This document shows, in pieces, positions 15,910 through 24,946 of a stretch of 64,000 nucleotides of DNA (position 1 is its first letter; each line of letters begins with the position of its first letter). Below the pieces are notes generated by a model. The model was not told the origin of the DNA. It saw nothing but the letters and a program-made list of their open reading frames with translations, and searched no databases. The stretch is taken from positions 1 through 64,000 of the forward strand of contig NZ_PGVA01000054.1 in assembly GCF_002860125.1 (NCBI RefSeq), read 5' to 3'. The DNA comes from Bacillus canaveralius (lineage in GTDB: Bacteria > Bacillota > Bacilli > Bacillales > Cytobacillaceae). The translations under genes were made by a program, and so were the position numbers.

Positions 15910-17133
15910 ATGGCACAACAAATTATTGTCGCGCCTGGCCAGTCGATACAAGCAGCCATCAATGCGGCGAACCCCTTTGACACCATTCGTGTATTGCCAG
16001 GTACGTACACCGAAACTATTAATATTAATAAAACGATTCAATTATTGGGTGCCCAAGCTGGTGTTGATGCCAGAACACGCACGGGTGCACCGGGAACAGA
16101 GTCAATTATCACTGGTTCAACCGCTTCGGGCGGAACGGTTCAGTTGACTGCTGACAATGCTGTTTTTGATGGTTTTACAGTACAGGGCAATACCCTGACA
16201 GCCGGTGTGGCTACATCCAGTGCTGCATCAGGTTATTGGGTACTGAATAATATCAGTCAGGATAATGTTATTGGCATGTTTATTGGTTCCAATGGAGCAA
16301 CAGAAACACAAATAAGGCAAAATGTAATCTTTAATAATAATCGCCCAGGAGCTTCCACGGGGACCGGTATCTATTCTGATACTGGAGCCTCAAATGTTTT
16401 GATAGAAAGCAATCGCTTTGCCGGTCCCCATCAAACTTCTTCTATCACTTTTATAAACGCCTCAGATTTAGTAATAACGCGAAATGAACTGCTTACTGAT
16501 AACTCATTAAGTTTATTTGGAACGACGAATGTGGAAGTAGCGTGTAATACAATCACCAACTCTACTGAATCCGGGATTTTCTTTGGGGGTGGAACGAACC
16601 TGACCGATGTTTACAACAATATCGTCCAGAATAGCGGCTCGAGCGGGATAAACGTTTTCGATGTAGGATTTGGTACCAACATGAATATTCGCGCAAAAAA
16701 TAATAATATACAGAATAATGCGGGCGCAGGTCTGAATATTCAACCGGGCGCGTACGACGATGTATCGGGCAGAAGGCTGGATGCAACGAATAACTGGTGG
16801 GGTAGTCCGACCGGGCCTACAAGTCCCGCCAATCCTGGAGGAACAGGAGATGAGGTAAATGATCCGGACAATGTAGCTGAAATTACACCTTTCTTACAAG
16901 CGCCACCCAACCCATGCTCTGCAGATTTAGCTTGCCTGCAGCAACTTGCGGCGACACAGCAGGCTTTGACTGCTACTCAACAAGCGTTTGCTGCTTTACA
17001 GCAGGCATTTATTTCTTTACAGCAGACACTCGCGCTTGTCAGACAACAACTGGCCGTTTGCATGGGCCAATTCAGGAACAAACCTGACTGTCCTAAGCGC
17101 AAAAAAAATAGCTGTAAGAGCTGCCAGCACTAA
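15910..17133 (+). CDS. right-handed beta-helix protein with coiled-coil and Cys-rich tail
   Basis: 407 residues, ATG behind AAAAGGAGGTGGAAATCTT. Residues 1-300 form a right-handed parallel beta-helix of the pectate-lyase/NosD type, beginning IIVAPGQSIQAAINAA and LPGTYTETININ and continuing with Asn-rich rungs (GIYSDTGASNVLIESNRF, NNIVQNSGSSGINVF), closing with NNWWGSPTGP. Then comes a six-heptad Gln/Ala/Leu coiled coil (about 335-380, repeating QQAxxxx) and a basic Cys-rich end (CPKRKKNSCKSCQH). There is no signal peptide, so a spore-surface or intracellular scaffold is more likely than an exported polysaccharide lyase. It faces the repeat protein at 17184. Confidence 0.75.
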   Translation: MAQQIIVAPGQSIQAAINAANPFDTIRVLPGTYTETININKTIQLLGAQAGVDARTRTGAPGTESIITGSTASGGTVQLTADNAVFDGFTVQGNTLTAGVATSSAASGYWVLNNISQDNVIGMFIGSNGATETQIRQNVIFNNNRPGASTGTGIYSDTGASNVLIESNRFAGPHQTSSITFINASDLVITRNELLTDNSLSLFGTTNVEVACNTITNSTESGIFFGGGTNLTDVYNNIVQNSGSSGINVFDVGFGTNMNIRAKNNNIQNNAGAGLNIQPGAYDDVSGRRLDATNNWWGSPTGPTSPANPGGTGDEVNDPDNVAEITPFLQAPPNPCSADLACLQQLAATQQALTATQQAFAALQQAFISLQQTLALVRQQLAVCMGQFRNKPDCPKRKKNSCKSCQH

Positions 17134-17183
17134 AGCACTAATGCAAATTGCATTTCTATATGTAGCTGCGAATATATCCAATA

Positions 17184-17756
17184 TTACTTTTCCTCTTTAA
17201 ATTGCCCAATTGATGATAGTACAGCGCCAGTTGCTTGTATCCAACTACCACTGACTTTTAATAATTGACCGTTCTCATGTTCTTTAAGATGTTTATACAT
17301 CTTATTTTTCTGTTCCAGGTCTTTTATGCCTCCTAAAGCCTGCATTGAGTTTCCTATAGATTGCAGCAAGTTACCGATAATGTTATATGATTGACCTGGA
17401 GCGATATTATCTTCGAGCTCGTCTGAAAGCGCGACTGCTCCTCCCAGCGCTTGTATCCAGTTCCCTGTAATGATTAATTTTTGTTCTGTCACTTTTTCAA
17501 AATCAATAGCCATACCAGCAATAACGATAACATTCCCAATTGCCTGAATTTCATTTCCTACCTTTTCAAGGGATATTTCTTCTTGCCCGTCAGCTTGTAA
17601 GGCATTTCCCACTGCCTGCAAGACATTGCCGATTAAATCTAAATCGTTTTGCAAATCACTTTTTATAAAGTTCGATGGTGTACTTGCTATCGCGGAAATA
17701 ATTGTTCCCACGGCTGCTATCACTGAACCAAAAATTTCTTTCGTTTGATTATCCAT
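17184..17756 (-). CDS. repetitive DUF6944-like protein
   Basis: 190 residues built from about five copies of an [IV]GNxxQAxG motif, centred near residues 42-53, 66-77, 97-107, 127-140 and 169-180, with a period close to 30. Each unit looks like an amphipathic helix with small-residue GN/QA/G contacts, suggesting a solenoid or helix-packing surface. The family name is from memory of the repeat pattern. It converges with the beta-helix protein (stop codons 50 bases apart). No signal peptide. Its role is unknown; spore or storage-type structural roles are possible. Confidence 0.65.
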   Translation of the reverse strand: MDNQTKEIFGSVIAAVGTIISAIASTPSNFIKSDLQNDLDLIGNVLQAVGNALQADGQEEISLEKVGNEIQAIGNVIVIAGMAIDFEKVTEQKLIITGNWIQALGGAVALSDELEDNIAPGQSYNIIGNLLQSIGNSMQALGGIKDLEQKNKMYKHLKEHENGQLLKVSGSWIQATGAVLSSIGQFKEEK

Positions 17757-17970
17757 ATTATTCTACCCACCAATAAGTGCTTATGAAATTATATTCATGT
17801 TGGTGTTCTAACGTCATTGACATATGGCTTCGATCAAACGAACATGTGAAAGCATTGTTCGCAAGGAAAGACCCGGTTCTATAACACCTAATGTGGAGGG
17901 AAAGTAGAAATTTTGCAACAGAGAAATTAAAATTCGGCTTAATGGCAATTCAGTTTAGCCAAGTAAAAAA

Positions 17971-17997
17971 GACTTTATTGCATAAGACAATAAAGTC
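17971..17997 (-). terminator. terminator after yeeI-like gene
   Basis: GACTTTATTG-7 nt-CAATAAAGTC, a perfect 10 bp stem; on the minus strand it is followed by TTTTTTACTT. It lies 80 bases past the end of the YebC-family gene. The rest of 17757-18077 holds no gene that I can support. Confidence 0.75.
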
Positions 17998-18077
17998 ACT
18001 TAAACAACGCTGTCACTCATGAATAAACAATCTAAATATGATGACCTTTTGATATAACAAAGGTCTGCTTTCATGCA

Positions 18078-18797
18078 TTATTCACCAAAATCGACATTGT
18101 GGTACACTTGTTGAACATCTTCTAAATCTTCTAATGCATCAATCATTTTTTCAAACTTTTCCTGTGCATCTTCTGGAAGTGTTAAATCATTTTGTGCAAG
18201 CATTGTCAATTCCGCCACTGTAAAGTCAGTTATACCAACATTCTTGAATGCTTCTTGCACTGCATGGAACTGGTCCGGATCAGCATAAACGATAACCGCT
18301 TCGTCTTCCTCCAAAATGTCACGCACATCTACATCTGCTTCCATTAATAACTCAAGCACTTCATCGGCTGTTTTATCTTCGACGCCGATGACAGCCGTTG
18401 CATCAAACATATAAGCCACAGACCCACTGACTCCCATGTTACCACCGTTCTTGCCAAATGCAGCACGCACATCTGATGCGGTACGGTTCACGTTATTTGT
18501 CAAAGCATCAACAATGACCATGGATCCATTTGGCCCGAAGCCTTCATAACGAAGTTCGTCATAGCTTTCTTCTGAGCCGCCTTTCGCTTTTTCAATCGCG
18601 CGGTCAATTATCGTTTTTGGCACACTGTACGTTTTTGCACGCTCAAGTACAATTTTTAATGCCTGATTTGATTCCGGATCAGGCTCACCTTGCTTTGCTG
18701 CTACATATATTTCGCGCCCAAACTTTGCATATACACGACTCGTATTTGCATCTTTTGACGCTTTTTTTTCCTTAATATTGTTCCACTTACGGCCCAT
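18078..18797 (-). CDS. yeeI: YebC/PmpR-family protein, YeeI type
   Basis: 239 residues starting [16 protein letters not shown] at ATG 18797 (ribosome site GAAAGCGAG; a GTG nine bases earlier is the ORF limit). This is the shorter YeeN/YeeI branch of the YebC family. The three-domain layout is visible: basic N-terminal domain, then the middle [27 protein letters not shown], and a C-terminal acidic tail [14 protein letters not shown]. YebC-family proteins were called transcription regulators; recent work implicates several in relieving ribosome stalling on proline stretches. Which applies to this paralogue is not known. Single gene with its own terminator. Confidence 0.88.
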   Translation of the reverse strand: MGRKWNNIKEKKASKDANTSRVYAKFGREIYVAAKQGEPDPESNQALKIVLERAKTYSVPKTIIDRAIEKAKGGSEESYDELRYEGFGPNGSMVIVDALTNNVNRTASDVRAAFGKNGGNMGVSGSVAYMFDATAVIGVEDKTADEVLELLMEADVDVRDILEEDEAVIVYADPDQFHAVQEAFKNVGITDFTVAELTMLAQNDLTLPEDAQEKFEKMIDALEDLEDVQQVYHNVDFGE

Positions 18798-19404
18798 ACC
18801 GAACACTCGCTTTCAACTTTGAATCTTCACAATAATATAAGCTTCTTCCATGCAACTCTTCGAATAACTATAAGATGATATGTCACTGAAAAATAAAAAC
18901 TGTATACCACTGCATTGCAACTATATTATACCTTAACTACATGTTTTTTTTCGAGCATAAAATACAATAACACAATCAGGCTTCATGTTGAGTAGCAAGG
19001 AATAAAGCTGTTTCACTTTACAACATTTTCACTGGTTTCGTCAGTACAACAAAAGCAATCCTGCTTAATGGGAGCTATAATAATCAACAAAATGTTGCTA
19101 GCTAATCGACAATCCAAATCATCCCCAGTTTCTTCCTCTATCCAGTCCTTATTGAACTTCCCTGTATCAGTCACCAGTCAAGCAGCTTAATAACGCATCT
19201 GTAGTTAAACAATGTCAATGATTAATATGCTTTAGCCCAACCACTTATCAACTATAGGTCCCCTTAGCTTAGTAAAATCAGTATTAATAACCAGTCGCCA
19301 TTTCAAGTGGAATAACACTAATTTGACTAGGAAATATAGCAAAATCACTCCAAAGAATTAACGTATTGGGCAAAGAAGGCTTTGATAATAGATATCATTA
19401 CGTT
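18798..19404. other. long intergenic region, no gene seen
   Basis: About 600 AT-rich bases between the start of the yeeI-like gene and the end of the metallophore operon. Both genes point away from or into it on the minus strand, so it must include the yeeI promoter. I found no strong dyad, repeat or frame with a ribosome site. Confidence 0.5.
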
Positions 19405-20235
19405 TTATTTTTTATGTATATAGAATATTGTAGAGTTTATGACGGTAGAGTTTGCAATAGTTCTACCAACCTCTTGACAGTTTACAGTTTGAAATTTTGT
19501 TGCATCAACTGATTCATACAATAATTGATGTATACCATCTACTGAACGAATCGCCACTAGGGCATCTGGATTTGTATCATATACTCTTTTTAGAACCTTC
19601 TCTTTATTTGGAACGAGACTAGCAATCCAAACAAGATCATGGTGATCATAATCATATGAGGCTCCATCCCTTAAAATATAGCTTGACTCCCTACCAGGAT
19701 ATAAATTTTGTACGATCCCCTTTCCTAATTTATATGCTTGTCTGTCAATATCTATACAAGTCATTTCTGCGTCCAACTCTTTTTCTAATAGTATCGGACT
19801 TAAAGGTAGAGGACCAGTTCCTACGAATGCGAACGAGTTAAACTCGGTTTTGATCTTTTTTAACTGTCTTATTTCAGTTTTAATGAGTTCTACATAGTTA
19901 CTCCAATAAATGAATGAACTAAAATCAAGGACAGATTCTACCTTTCCACTAAATCTATTAGCATAATAATTTTCCATTAAGGTTTCAGCAATCATCAATT
20001 TTTCCAGCATTTGATTTCTAATGGATTTAATATCATCATGATTAAGGATTTCTTCTGCTACAGATTGTTGTAAAGGTTGAGAAACAGTAGCGACTAATTC
20101 AGATAAGGTCCGGTTAATTGTTTTATTATAGGGTGATAAATCTTGTTCCGTTATTAAAATACTAAATGCCTCTTTATACTGACTAATTATCTTTTCCTGT
20201 AGCTTAGCTAATTCTAATGTTTTCAACCTATGCAC
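19405..20235 (-). CDS. nicotianamine-synthase-like metallophore enzyme (CntL-like)
   Basis: 276 residues. The Rossmann-type SAM-binding region is typical of nicotianamine synthases: SFAFVGTGPLPLSPILL at 134-150, followed by CIDIDRQAYKLG at 160-171. The family transfers aminobutyrate units from S-adenosylmethionine; CntL of staphylococci uses this to add one unit to D-histidine on the way to staphylopine. This is the last gene of a seven-gene operon, overlapping the MATE exporter by eight bases. No opine dehydrogenase (CntM) or histidine racemase (CntK) is in the window, so the product is either a nicotianamine-like compound or is completed by enzymes elsewhere. The acceptor amino acid is not predictable. 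Confidence 0.85.
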   Translation of the reverse strand: MHRLKTLELAKLQEKIISQYKEAFSILITEQDLSPYNKTINRTLSELVATVSQPLQQSVAEEILNHDDIKSIRNQMLEKLMIAETLMENYYANRFSGKVESVLDFSSFIYWSNYVELIKTEIRQLKKIKTEFNSFAFVGTGPLPLSPILLEKELDAEMTCIDIDRQAYKLGKGIVQNLYPGRESSYILRDGASYDYDHHDLVWIASLVPNKEKVLKRVYDTNPDALVAIRSVDGIHQLLYESVDATKFQTVNCQEVGRTIANSTVINSTIFYIHKK

Positions 20236-21541
20236 TCCTTTTTGAAAAAATTGTTTGATTTAGCTTTGGAATATACATTGCTAAACATAATGAACGGGCT
20301 AGACTGAATAATATAAAGGCGAACCATAAACCATGATTTAAAAGACTGGGTACCAGAACATATAAACTCAACAAAAAAACAATTAGTGAGTAAATCATTG
20401 AATTTCGAATTGGTGCTGCATTTGCTGCCCCAGTAAAGACACCATAAAGAATTAAACCAAGACCCGCGGTAAGTGGAAATAACATAACCCATAATTCATA
20501 GGATTTAGTTACCTCAAGGACGCTATCAATTTGAGTAAATAAGGGAAAAATGTAACCCTTCAATAACCAATACGTCCCCGAAATTAATATTGAAGAGATC
20601 GCGGCCCACTGGCAAGAAAGTGAAAATGCTTTCTTATACAAAGACTCATTTTTTGAACCTACTGCTTGTCCTACAAAGATACTTGACGCATTTGCAAAGC
20701 CATCAAAGACATAAGCCAAAATATAATGCACTTGAATAAGAATTGCATTTGCTGCTAGCACCTCTGTTCCAAATGAAGCACTCTTAGCTGTAAATACATT
20801 AAAGACAATAAGCAGGCATACGGTTCGTATGAGCAAATCTCTATTCATCAACAGCATTTTCCTTAAAGGCACAGGGTCAATGATATCTTTTAGGGATGGA
20901 AAGGATATCTTATAAGGTGATGCTCTTAAAACAAGCAATATACCCAGACTAAAAGTTGATATTTCAGCAATCAATGTGGCTACGGCTACTCCAGATACCC
21001 CCCAATGAAAAACTTTTACAAAAACCACATCAAGCACTATATTTACCAGATTTAAAAAAATTTGAAGGTACAAAGACACTTTTATTCGGGACAAGCCCAT
21101 TAACCATCCTAAAATAACAAAATTCATTAAAGTAAAAGGGGCACCCCAGATTCTGATCGAAAAGTAATCGGATGCAAAGCTTCTTACATCTGCTGAAGGA
21201 TTAATAAATGATAATGCCAATAACTCAATTGGCTGCTGTAATAACACAAACATTATTCCAACAATTAAAGCGACTACAACTGGCCTTGTTAAAACGAGTA
21301 CACCTTCTCTTACATTATTCGCCCCAAATGCTTGAGCAGCGAGTGCTGAAGTGCTTACGCGTAAAAAACCAAATAACCAATACATTGTATTAAATATGAT
21401 TGTCCCTACAGCGACTCCACCTATATAAGCAGGATCTGGTAATTGTCCAACAACAGCCATGTCAACCAAACCCAATATCGGTGTCGTAATAGTCGAAATG
21501 ACTAGCGGAATGGCTAATGCTAGATAAGAACGGTGATTCAC
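20228..21541 (-). CDS. MATE-family efflux transporter, probable metallophore exporter
   Basis: 437 residues, twelve membrane helices, MATE family of the DinF type: early PLVISTITTPILGLVDMAVVGQL, then FGFLRVSTSALAAQAFGA, both conserved in helix 1-2 and its loop. Start is GTG 21541 behind AAGGAGGAAGTTTA. It lies between the ABC ATPase genes and the nicotianamine-synthase-like gene, overlapping the latter. In staphylococci the equivalent place is taken by the MFS exporter CntE, so this MATE pump probably exports the newly made metallophore. Confidence 0.85.
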   Translation of the reverse strand: MNHRSYLALAIPLVISTITTPILGLVDMAVVGQLPDPAYIGGVAVGTIIFNTMYWLFGFLRVSTSALAAQAFGANNVREGVLVLTRPVVVALIVGIMFVLLQQPIELLALSFINPSADVRSFASDYFSIRIWGAPFTLMNFVILGWLMGLSRIKVSLYLQIFLNLVNIVLDVVFVKVFHWGVSGVAVATLIAEISTFSLGILLVLRASPYKISFPSLKDIIDPVPLRKMLLMNRDLLIRTVCLLIVFNVFTAKSASFGTEVLAANAILIQVHYILAYVFDGFANASSIFVGQAVGSKNESLYKKAFSLSCQWAAISSILISGTYWLLKGYIFPLFTQIDSVLEVTKSYELWVMLFPLTAGLGLILYGVFTGAANAAPIRNSMIYSLIVFLLSLYVLVPSLLNHGLWFAFILFSLARSLCLAMYIPKLNQTIFSKRSA

Positions 21542-21553
21542 TAAACTTCCTCC

Positions 21554-22354
21554 TTATGAATCAAAGATGTTAAGTAATTCTTTCGTATAGAAATGTCTTT
21601 CATTTAAAAACAATTCCTCCCTCCGGCATTGATCGATAATGTTTCCTTGTTTCATTACCATAATATGTTGGCTCATAAAATTAACAGCAGCAAGATCGTG
21701 GGAAATGAACAAATAAGAAAGACCTAGTTTTTCTTGTAAATCTTTTAATAAATTTAAAATGTGTGCTTGTATTGATACATCTAAACTAGCTGTTGGCTCA
21801 TCTAAAATAATAAGGGAAGGTTCTATACTTATAGCCCTTGCGATAATAACCCTCTGTTTTTGGCCTCCGCTTAACTCATGTGGGTAGTAAGATAAGTAAT
21901 TGGATGGAATATTAACCATGTTCAAGAGGTACTCCGCAACTTTCCTTCTGTTATTACGTATTCCTGTTAAAAAAGAAGGTTGAACTTCTCTTTGAAAATC
22001 CAAAGGTTCCATCAATGAGTCGATGATCTTTAATTTGGGATTTAAAGAGGCGGTAGGATTTTGAAAAACTGCCTGCATGTCTTTTCTAACTATTCTCATA
22101 TGTTCTTTTTTTAATAGATGTAATGGTTTATCATTAAACCAAATCTCACCTTGATCTATATTTTCCAGAATTAGCAGGCACCTAGCTAATGTACTTTTGC
22201 CGCTTCCGCTTTCCCCCACTAACCCGATGCATTCCCCTCTGTTTATCTGTAAAGACACCTTATTCACTGCAGTAATACCACTTGCAAATTGTTTAGTAAT
22301 GTTTCGAGCTTTCAAAACCGTTTTCCCAGCTAAACCTATAACACCACCGCCCAT
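21554..22354 (-). CDS. ABC transporter ATPase, OppF/NikE/CntF type
   Basis: 266 residues with Walker A GLVGESGSGKSTLARCLL, Q-loop FQNPTASLNPKL, signature LSGGQKQR and Walker B LIILDEPTASLD, then the switch His in FISHDLAAV. Typical second ATPase of oligopeptide/nickel-type importers. Its ATG overlaps the preceding stop by one base (TAATG). It pairs with the ATPase at 22354-23175 to energise the import of a metal-chelate, by analogy with CntD/CntF. Confidence 0.9.
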   Translation of the reverse strand: MGGGVIGLAGKTVLKARNITKQFASGITAVNKVSLQINRGECIGLVGESGSGKSTLARCLLILENIDQGEIWFNDKPLHLLKKEHMRIVRKDMQAVFQNPTASLNPKLKIIDSLMEPLDFQREVQPSFLTGIRNNRRKVAEYLLNMVNIPSNYLSYYPHELSGGQKQRVIIARAISIEPSLIILDEPTASLDVSIQAHILNLLKDLQEKLGLSYLFISHDLAAVNFMSQHIMVMKQGNIIDQCRREELFLNERHFYTKELLNIFDS

Positions 22355-23175
22355 TAATAAGTTGCCTCCTGTTTCACAGTATTAGGTAAAAGACGGACTG
22401 GCGTTTCCCTTAATTTAGGTACAGCGGAAAAAAGCTGTTTTGTATACAAATGTTGCGGTTGTTTTATAATTGTCTTTTTATCTCCAAATTCAACAATTTC
22501 TCCTCGGAGGATAATCGCCAGATTACTGGCATATTTACGTACATGCCGTAGATCATGTGTTATAAACAAAACAGCACTTTTTGTTTGTTTTGTTAATTCA
22601 GCAATGAGTTCAAGTACCTTTGCTGCAGTCAAACTATCCAGAGCAGTGGTTGGTTCATCTGCAATCAATAATTTTGGTTTTAATATAGTTGCCATCGCAA
22701 TGGCTGCTCGTTGGAGCTGTCCCCCACTTAGTTGAAAAGGATAGCTTTTGTATACCCGTTCTTCGGAAAGATGTACGTTCTTAAGTGATAATAAGGCAAA
22801 TTCTTTTCTTTCATTCTTTGACATACCGGTGTGTGTCTTCAGCATTTCGTCAAATTGTTTGCCAATTGTCATAAAAGGTGTAAAAGCCCCTTGATAATCC
22901 TGAAAGATGTACGCAATCTCCTTCCCCCGTATCTTTTGAAATTCTTTCTCTGAAAATCTGGTTATCTCTTGATCATCCAAAAAAATCTTCCCCGATAAAA
23001 CCATTAATTCAGATGGTAAAAGGCCGCCAATGGCGGACGCCATTACACTTTTCCCGCTTCCGCTCTCTCCCACTAAGGCCAGCCACTCTCCCTCTTGAAC
23101 CGTAAGATTAACTTGGTCTAAAATCGTGCTATCCCGATGTTTTACCGTTAGGTCTTTTATCGTCAAGATATTCAT
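22354..23175 (-). CDS. ABC transporter ATPase, OppD/NikD/CntD type
   Basis: 273 residues: Walker A LVGESGSGKSVMASAI, Q-loop FQDYQGAFTPFMT, signature LSGGQLQRAAIA, Walker B LLIADEPTTALD, H-loop ITHDLRHV. First of two ATPases in the metallophore operon, start ATG 23175 behind AGGAGAGGTTTC and overlapping the permease stop by four bases. The C-terminal oligopeptide-transporter extension (LYTKQLFSAVPKL) is present. Confidence 0.9.
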   Translation of the reverse strand: MNILTIKDLTVKHRDSTILDQVNLTVQEGEWLALVGESGSGKSVMASAIGGLLPSELMVLSGKIFLDDQEITRFSEKEFQKIRGKEIAYIFQDYQGAFTPFMTIGKQFDEMLKTHTGMSKNERKEFALLSLKNVHLSEERVYKSYPFQLSGGQLQRAAIAMATILKPKLLIADEPTTALDSLTAAKVLELIAELTKQTKSAVLFITHDLRHVRKYASNLAIILRGEIVEFGDKKTIIKQPQHLYTKQLFSAVPKLRETPVRLLPNTVKQEATY

Positions 23176-24008
23176 GAAACCTCTCCTTTTTGATATTGAA
23201 CATCAAAATGGTCTCTTATATAATCTCCGATCAAATTTGCAATTAGGACTACAAACATAATGAACAGTCCCGGGATGATCATTAGATGAGGCGCATTATA
23301 AAAAAATGCTTTCCCTTCGTTCAGCATAGCCCCCCATTCAGGAGTCGGTGGTTGTGCGCCTAGACCAATATAAGAAAGCGATGCAATCATAAGAATGATT
23401 TTACCAATGTCCAGGGTGGCCAAAACCATCACATTTCCTATTATGTGTGGAATCATGTGTCTTCGAAAAATGTCAATAGAGCCGAGTCCATTAATTTTTC
23501 CCATCGTAATATAATCTCTATGTTTTAGGGACAGGACTGTACTTCTAGCTAATCTAGCATAACCAACCCATTTTACAACTATAATTGCGAATACTAGATT
23601 TAACGTTCCCGGTCCTAACAACCCACTTAATACTATAGCTGCAATATAGTCCGGAAAGGCCATAAAAGCATCCACCATTTTCATAAAGAACCGGTCAATT
23701 TTCCCACCAACATAACCAGACAGAATCCCAATCGGTACTCCAATAGATAATGAGATTGAACAAACAAACAAACTTGTTCCCACAGTTGTATGTACCCCTA
23801 CTAAAATGCGAGAAAAGACATCTCTCCCCAGATGGTCCGTCCCTAATATATGTTCTGAACTAATTGGCTTCAATCTCTCGCCCATATCGACATTTGTCGG
23901 GTCGTAGGGGGCAAAAAACGGTGCCAGAAGTAAGAACGTTATAAACAGAGTCAATAATATAATTCCAAATTTAAATTTAGGAAGGATAAAGGTTGTTATT
24001 TGTTTCAA
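23172..24008 (-). CDS. ABC transporter permease, OppC/NikC/CntC type
   Basis: 278 residues, six membrane helices. The N-terminal region has the OppC-type segment LGTDHLGRDVFSRILVG, and the cytoplasmic EAA loop (INGLGSIDIFRRHMIPHIIGN) is where the ATPase docks. TTG start at 24008 behind GGAGGCAGACCACAG. Overlaps the OppB-type gene by four bases. With 24005-24946 it forms the membrane channel. Confidence 0.9.
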   Translation of the reverse strand: MKQITTFILPKFKFGIILLTLFITFLLLAPFFAPYDPTNVDMGERLKPISSEHILGTDHLGRDVFSRILVGVHTTVGTSLFVCSISLSIGVPIGILSGYVGGKIDRFFMKMVDAFMAFPDYIAAIVLSGLLGPGTLNLVFAIIVVKWVGYARLARSTVLSLKHRDYITMGKINGLGSIDIFRRHMIPHIIGNVMVLATLDIGKIILMIASLSYIGLGAQPPTPEWGAMLNEGKAFFYNAPHLMIIPGLFIMFVVLIANLIGDYIRDHFDVQYQKGEVS

Positions 24009-24946
24009 CTGTGGTCTGCCTCCTTAAATCTAATTTCCGGATTAAGATATCGATAAGAAAGATCTACTATTATGTTAATTATGACAACAAACATACCCAT
24101 AAACAGAATGTAGCCCTGTATAATGGGATAATCTCTTCGAACAATGGCCTCCACTACTAACTCTCCAATTCCCGGGTAAGCGAACATAACTTCAATAATT
24201 ACTGTTCCTCCCAGCAAACTTCCCAGACTTACACCAAAAATCGTGATTACTGGAGTAAGACTGTGACGAAGTGCATGAAAAAAAAGTATCCTTTTTCTGC
24301 TAAGCCCCCGAGCTTTCGCTGATCGTATGAAGTCTTGTCCTAGAGTCTCCAATAAACTTGAGCGTAATAATCTAACATACACCGCAGACATCCCAAGTCC
24401 TAATGTTAGGGAAGGAAGAATCAAGTGACTAAATGTCCCTTTCCCCATTGATGGGAAAATCCCGAACTTAACAGAAAATAGTTGGATAAAGAGCAGTCCT
24501 AACCAAAAGCTGGGTAGGGAAGCACCTAATAAAGCCAGTAATCTGCTGAAATGATCTATCCATTTATTTTTGTGTAGTGCTGCTAAAATCCCTATCGGAC
24601 CAGCGATTAGTACCATTACTATAAGAGAAGTGAAGGTGAGAATTAGAGTTGCTGGAAATCTTTCCGCCAGTTCAACTAATACAGGCTGATTGGTCATATA
24701 GGAATAACCTAGATCGAATGCAAAGAAATTCTGCAGCCACCTCCAATATTGTATATATATTGGGTCATTAAATCCGAATTCATTTCGCAGTTCCTCTATT
24801 TGTTCTTCCGATATTGCAATATCATCTATGTTAAGTACGTACCTGACAGGATCACCCGGGGCCATTTTCATAAAAACGAAGCTTATGAAAGAAAGCACCA
24901 ATAGGAACAAGACGAGTTCAAACAGCCGTTTGGCTAAATGTTTCAC
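24005..24946 (-). CDS. ABC transporter permease, OppB/NikB/CntB type
   Basis: 313 residues, six membrane helices, with the OppB hallmarks: N-terminal FMKMAPGDPVRYVL, LGASLPSFWLGLLFIQLFS, and the EAA loop ARGLSRKRILFFHALRHSLTPV, plus the closing YPGIGELVVEAIVRRDYPIIQG. GTG start at 24946 within the SBP stop region. The permease pair in this family moves nickel, peptides or metallophore complexes; the neighbours favour the last. Confidence 0.9.
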   Translation of the reverse strand: MKHLAKRLFELVLFLLVLSFISFVFMKMAPGDPVRYVLNIDDIAISEEQIEELRNEFGFNDPIYIQYWRWLQNFFAFDLGYSYMTNQPVLVELAERFPATLILTFTSLIVMVLIAGPIGILAALHKNKWIDHFSRLLALLGASLPSFWLGLLFIQLFSVKFGIFPSMGKGTFSHLILPSLTLGLGMSAVYVRLLRSSLLETLGQDFIRSAKARGLSRKRILFFHALRHSLTPVITIFGVSLGSLLGGTVIIEVMFAYPGIGELVVEAIVRRDYPIIQGYILFMGMFVVIINIIVDLSYRYLNPEIRFKEADHS

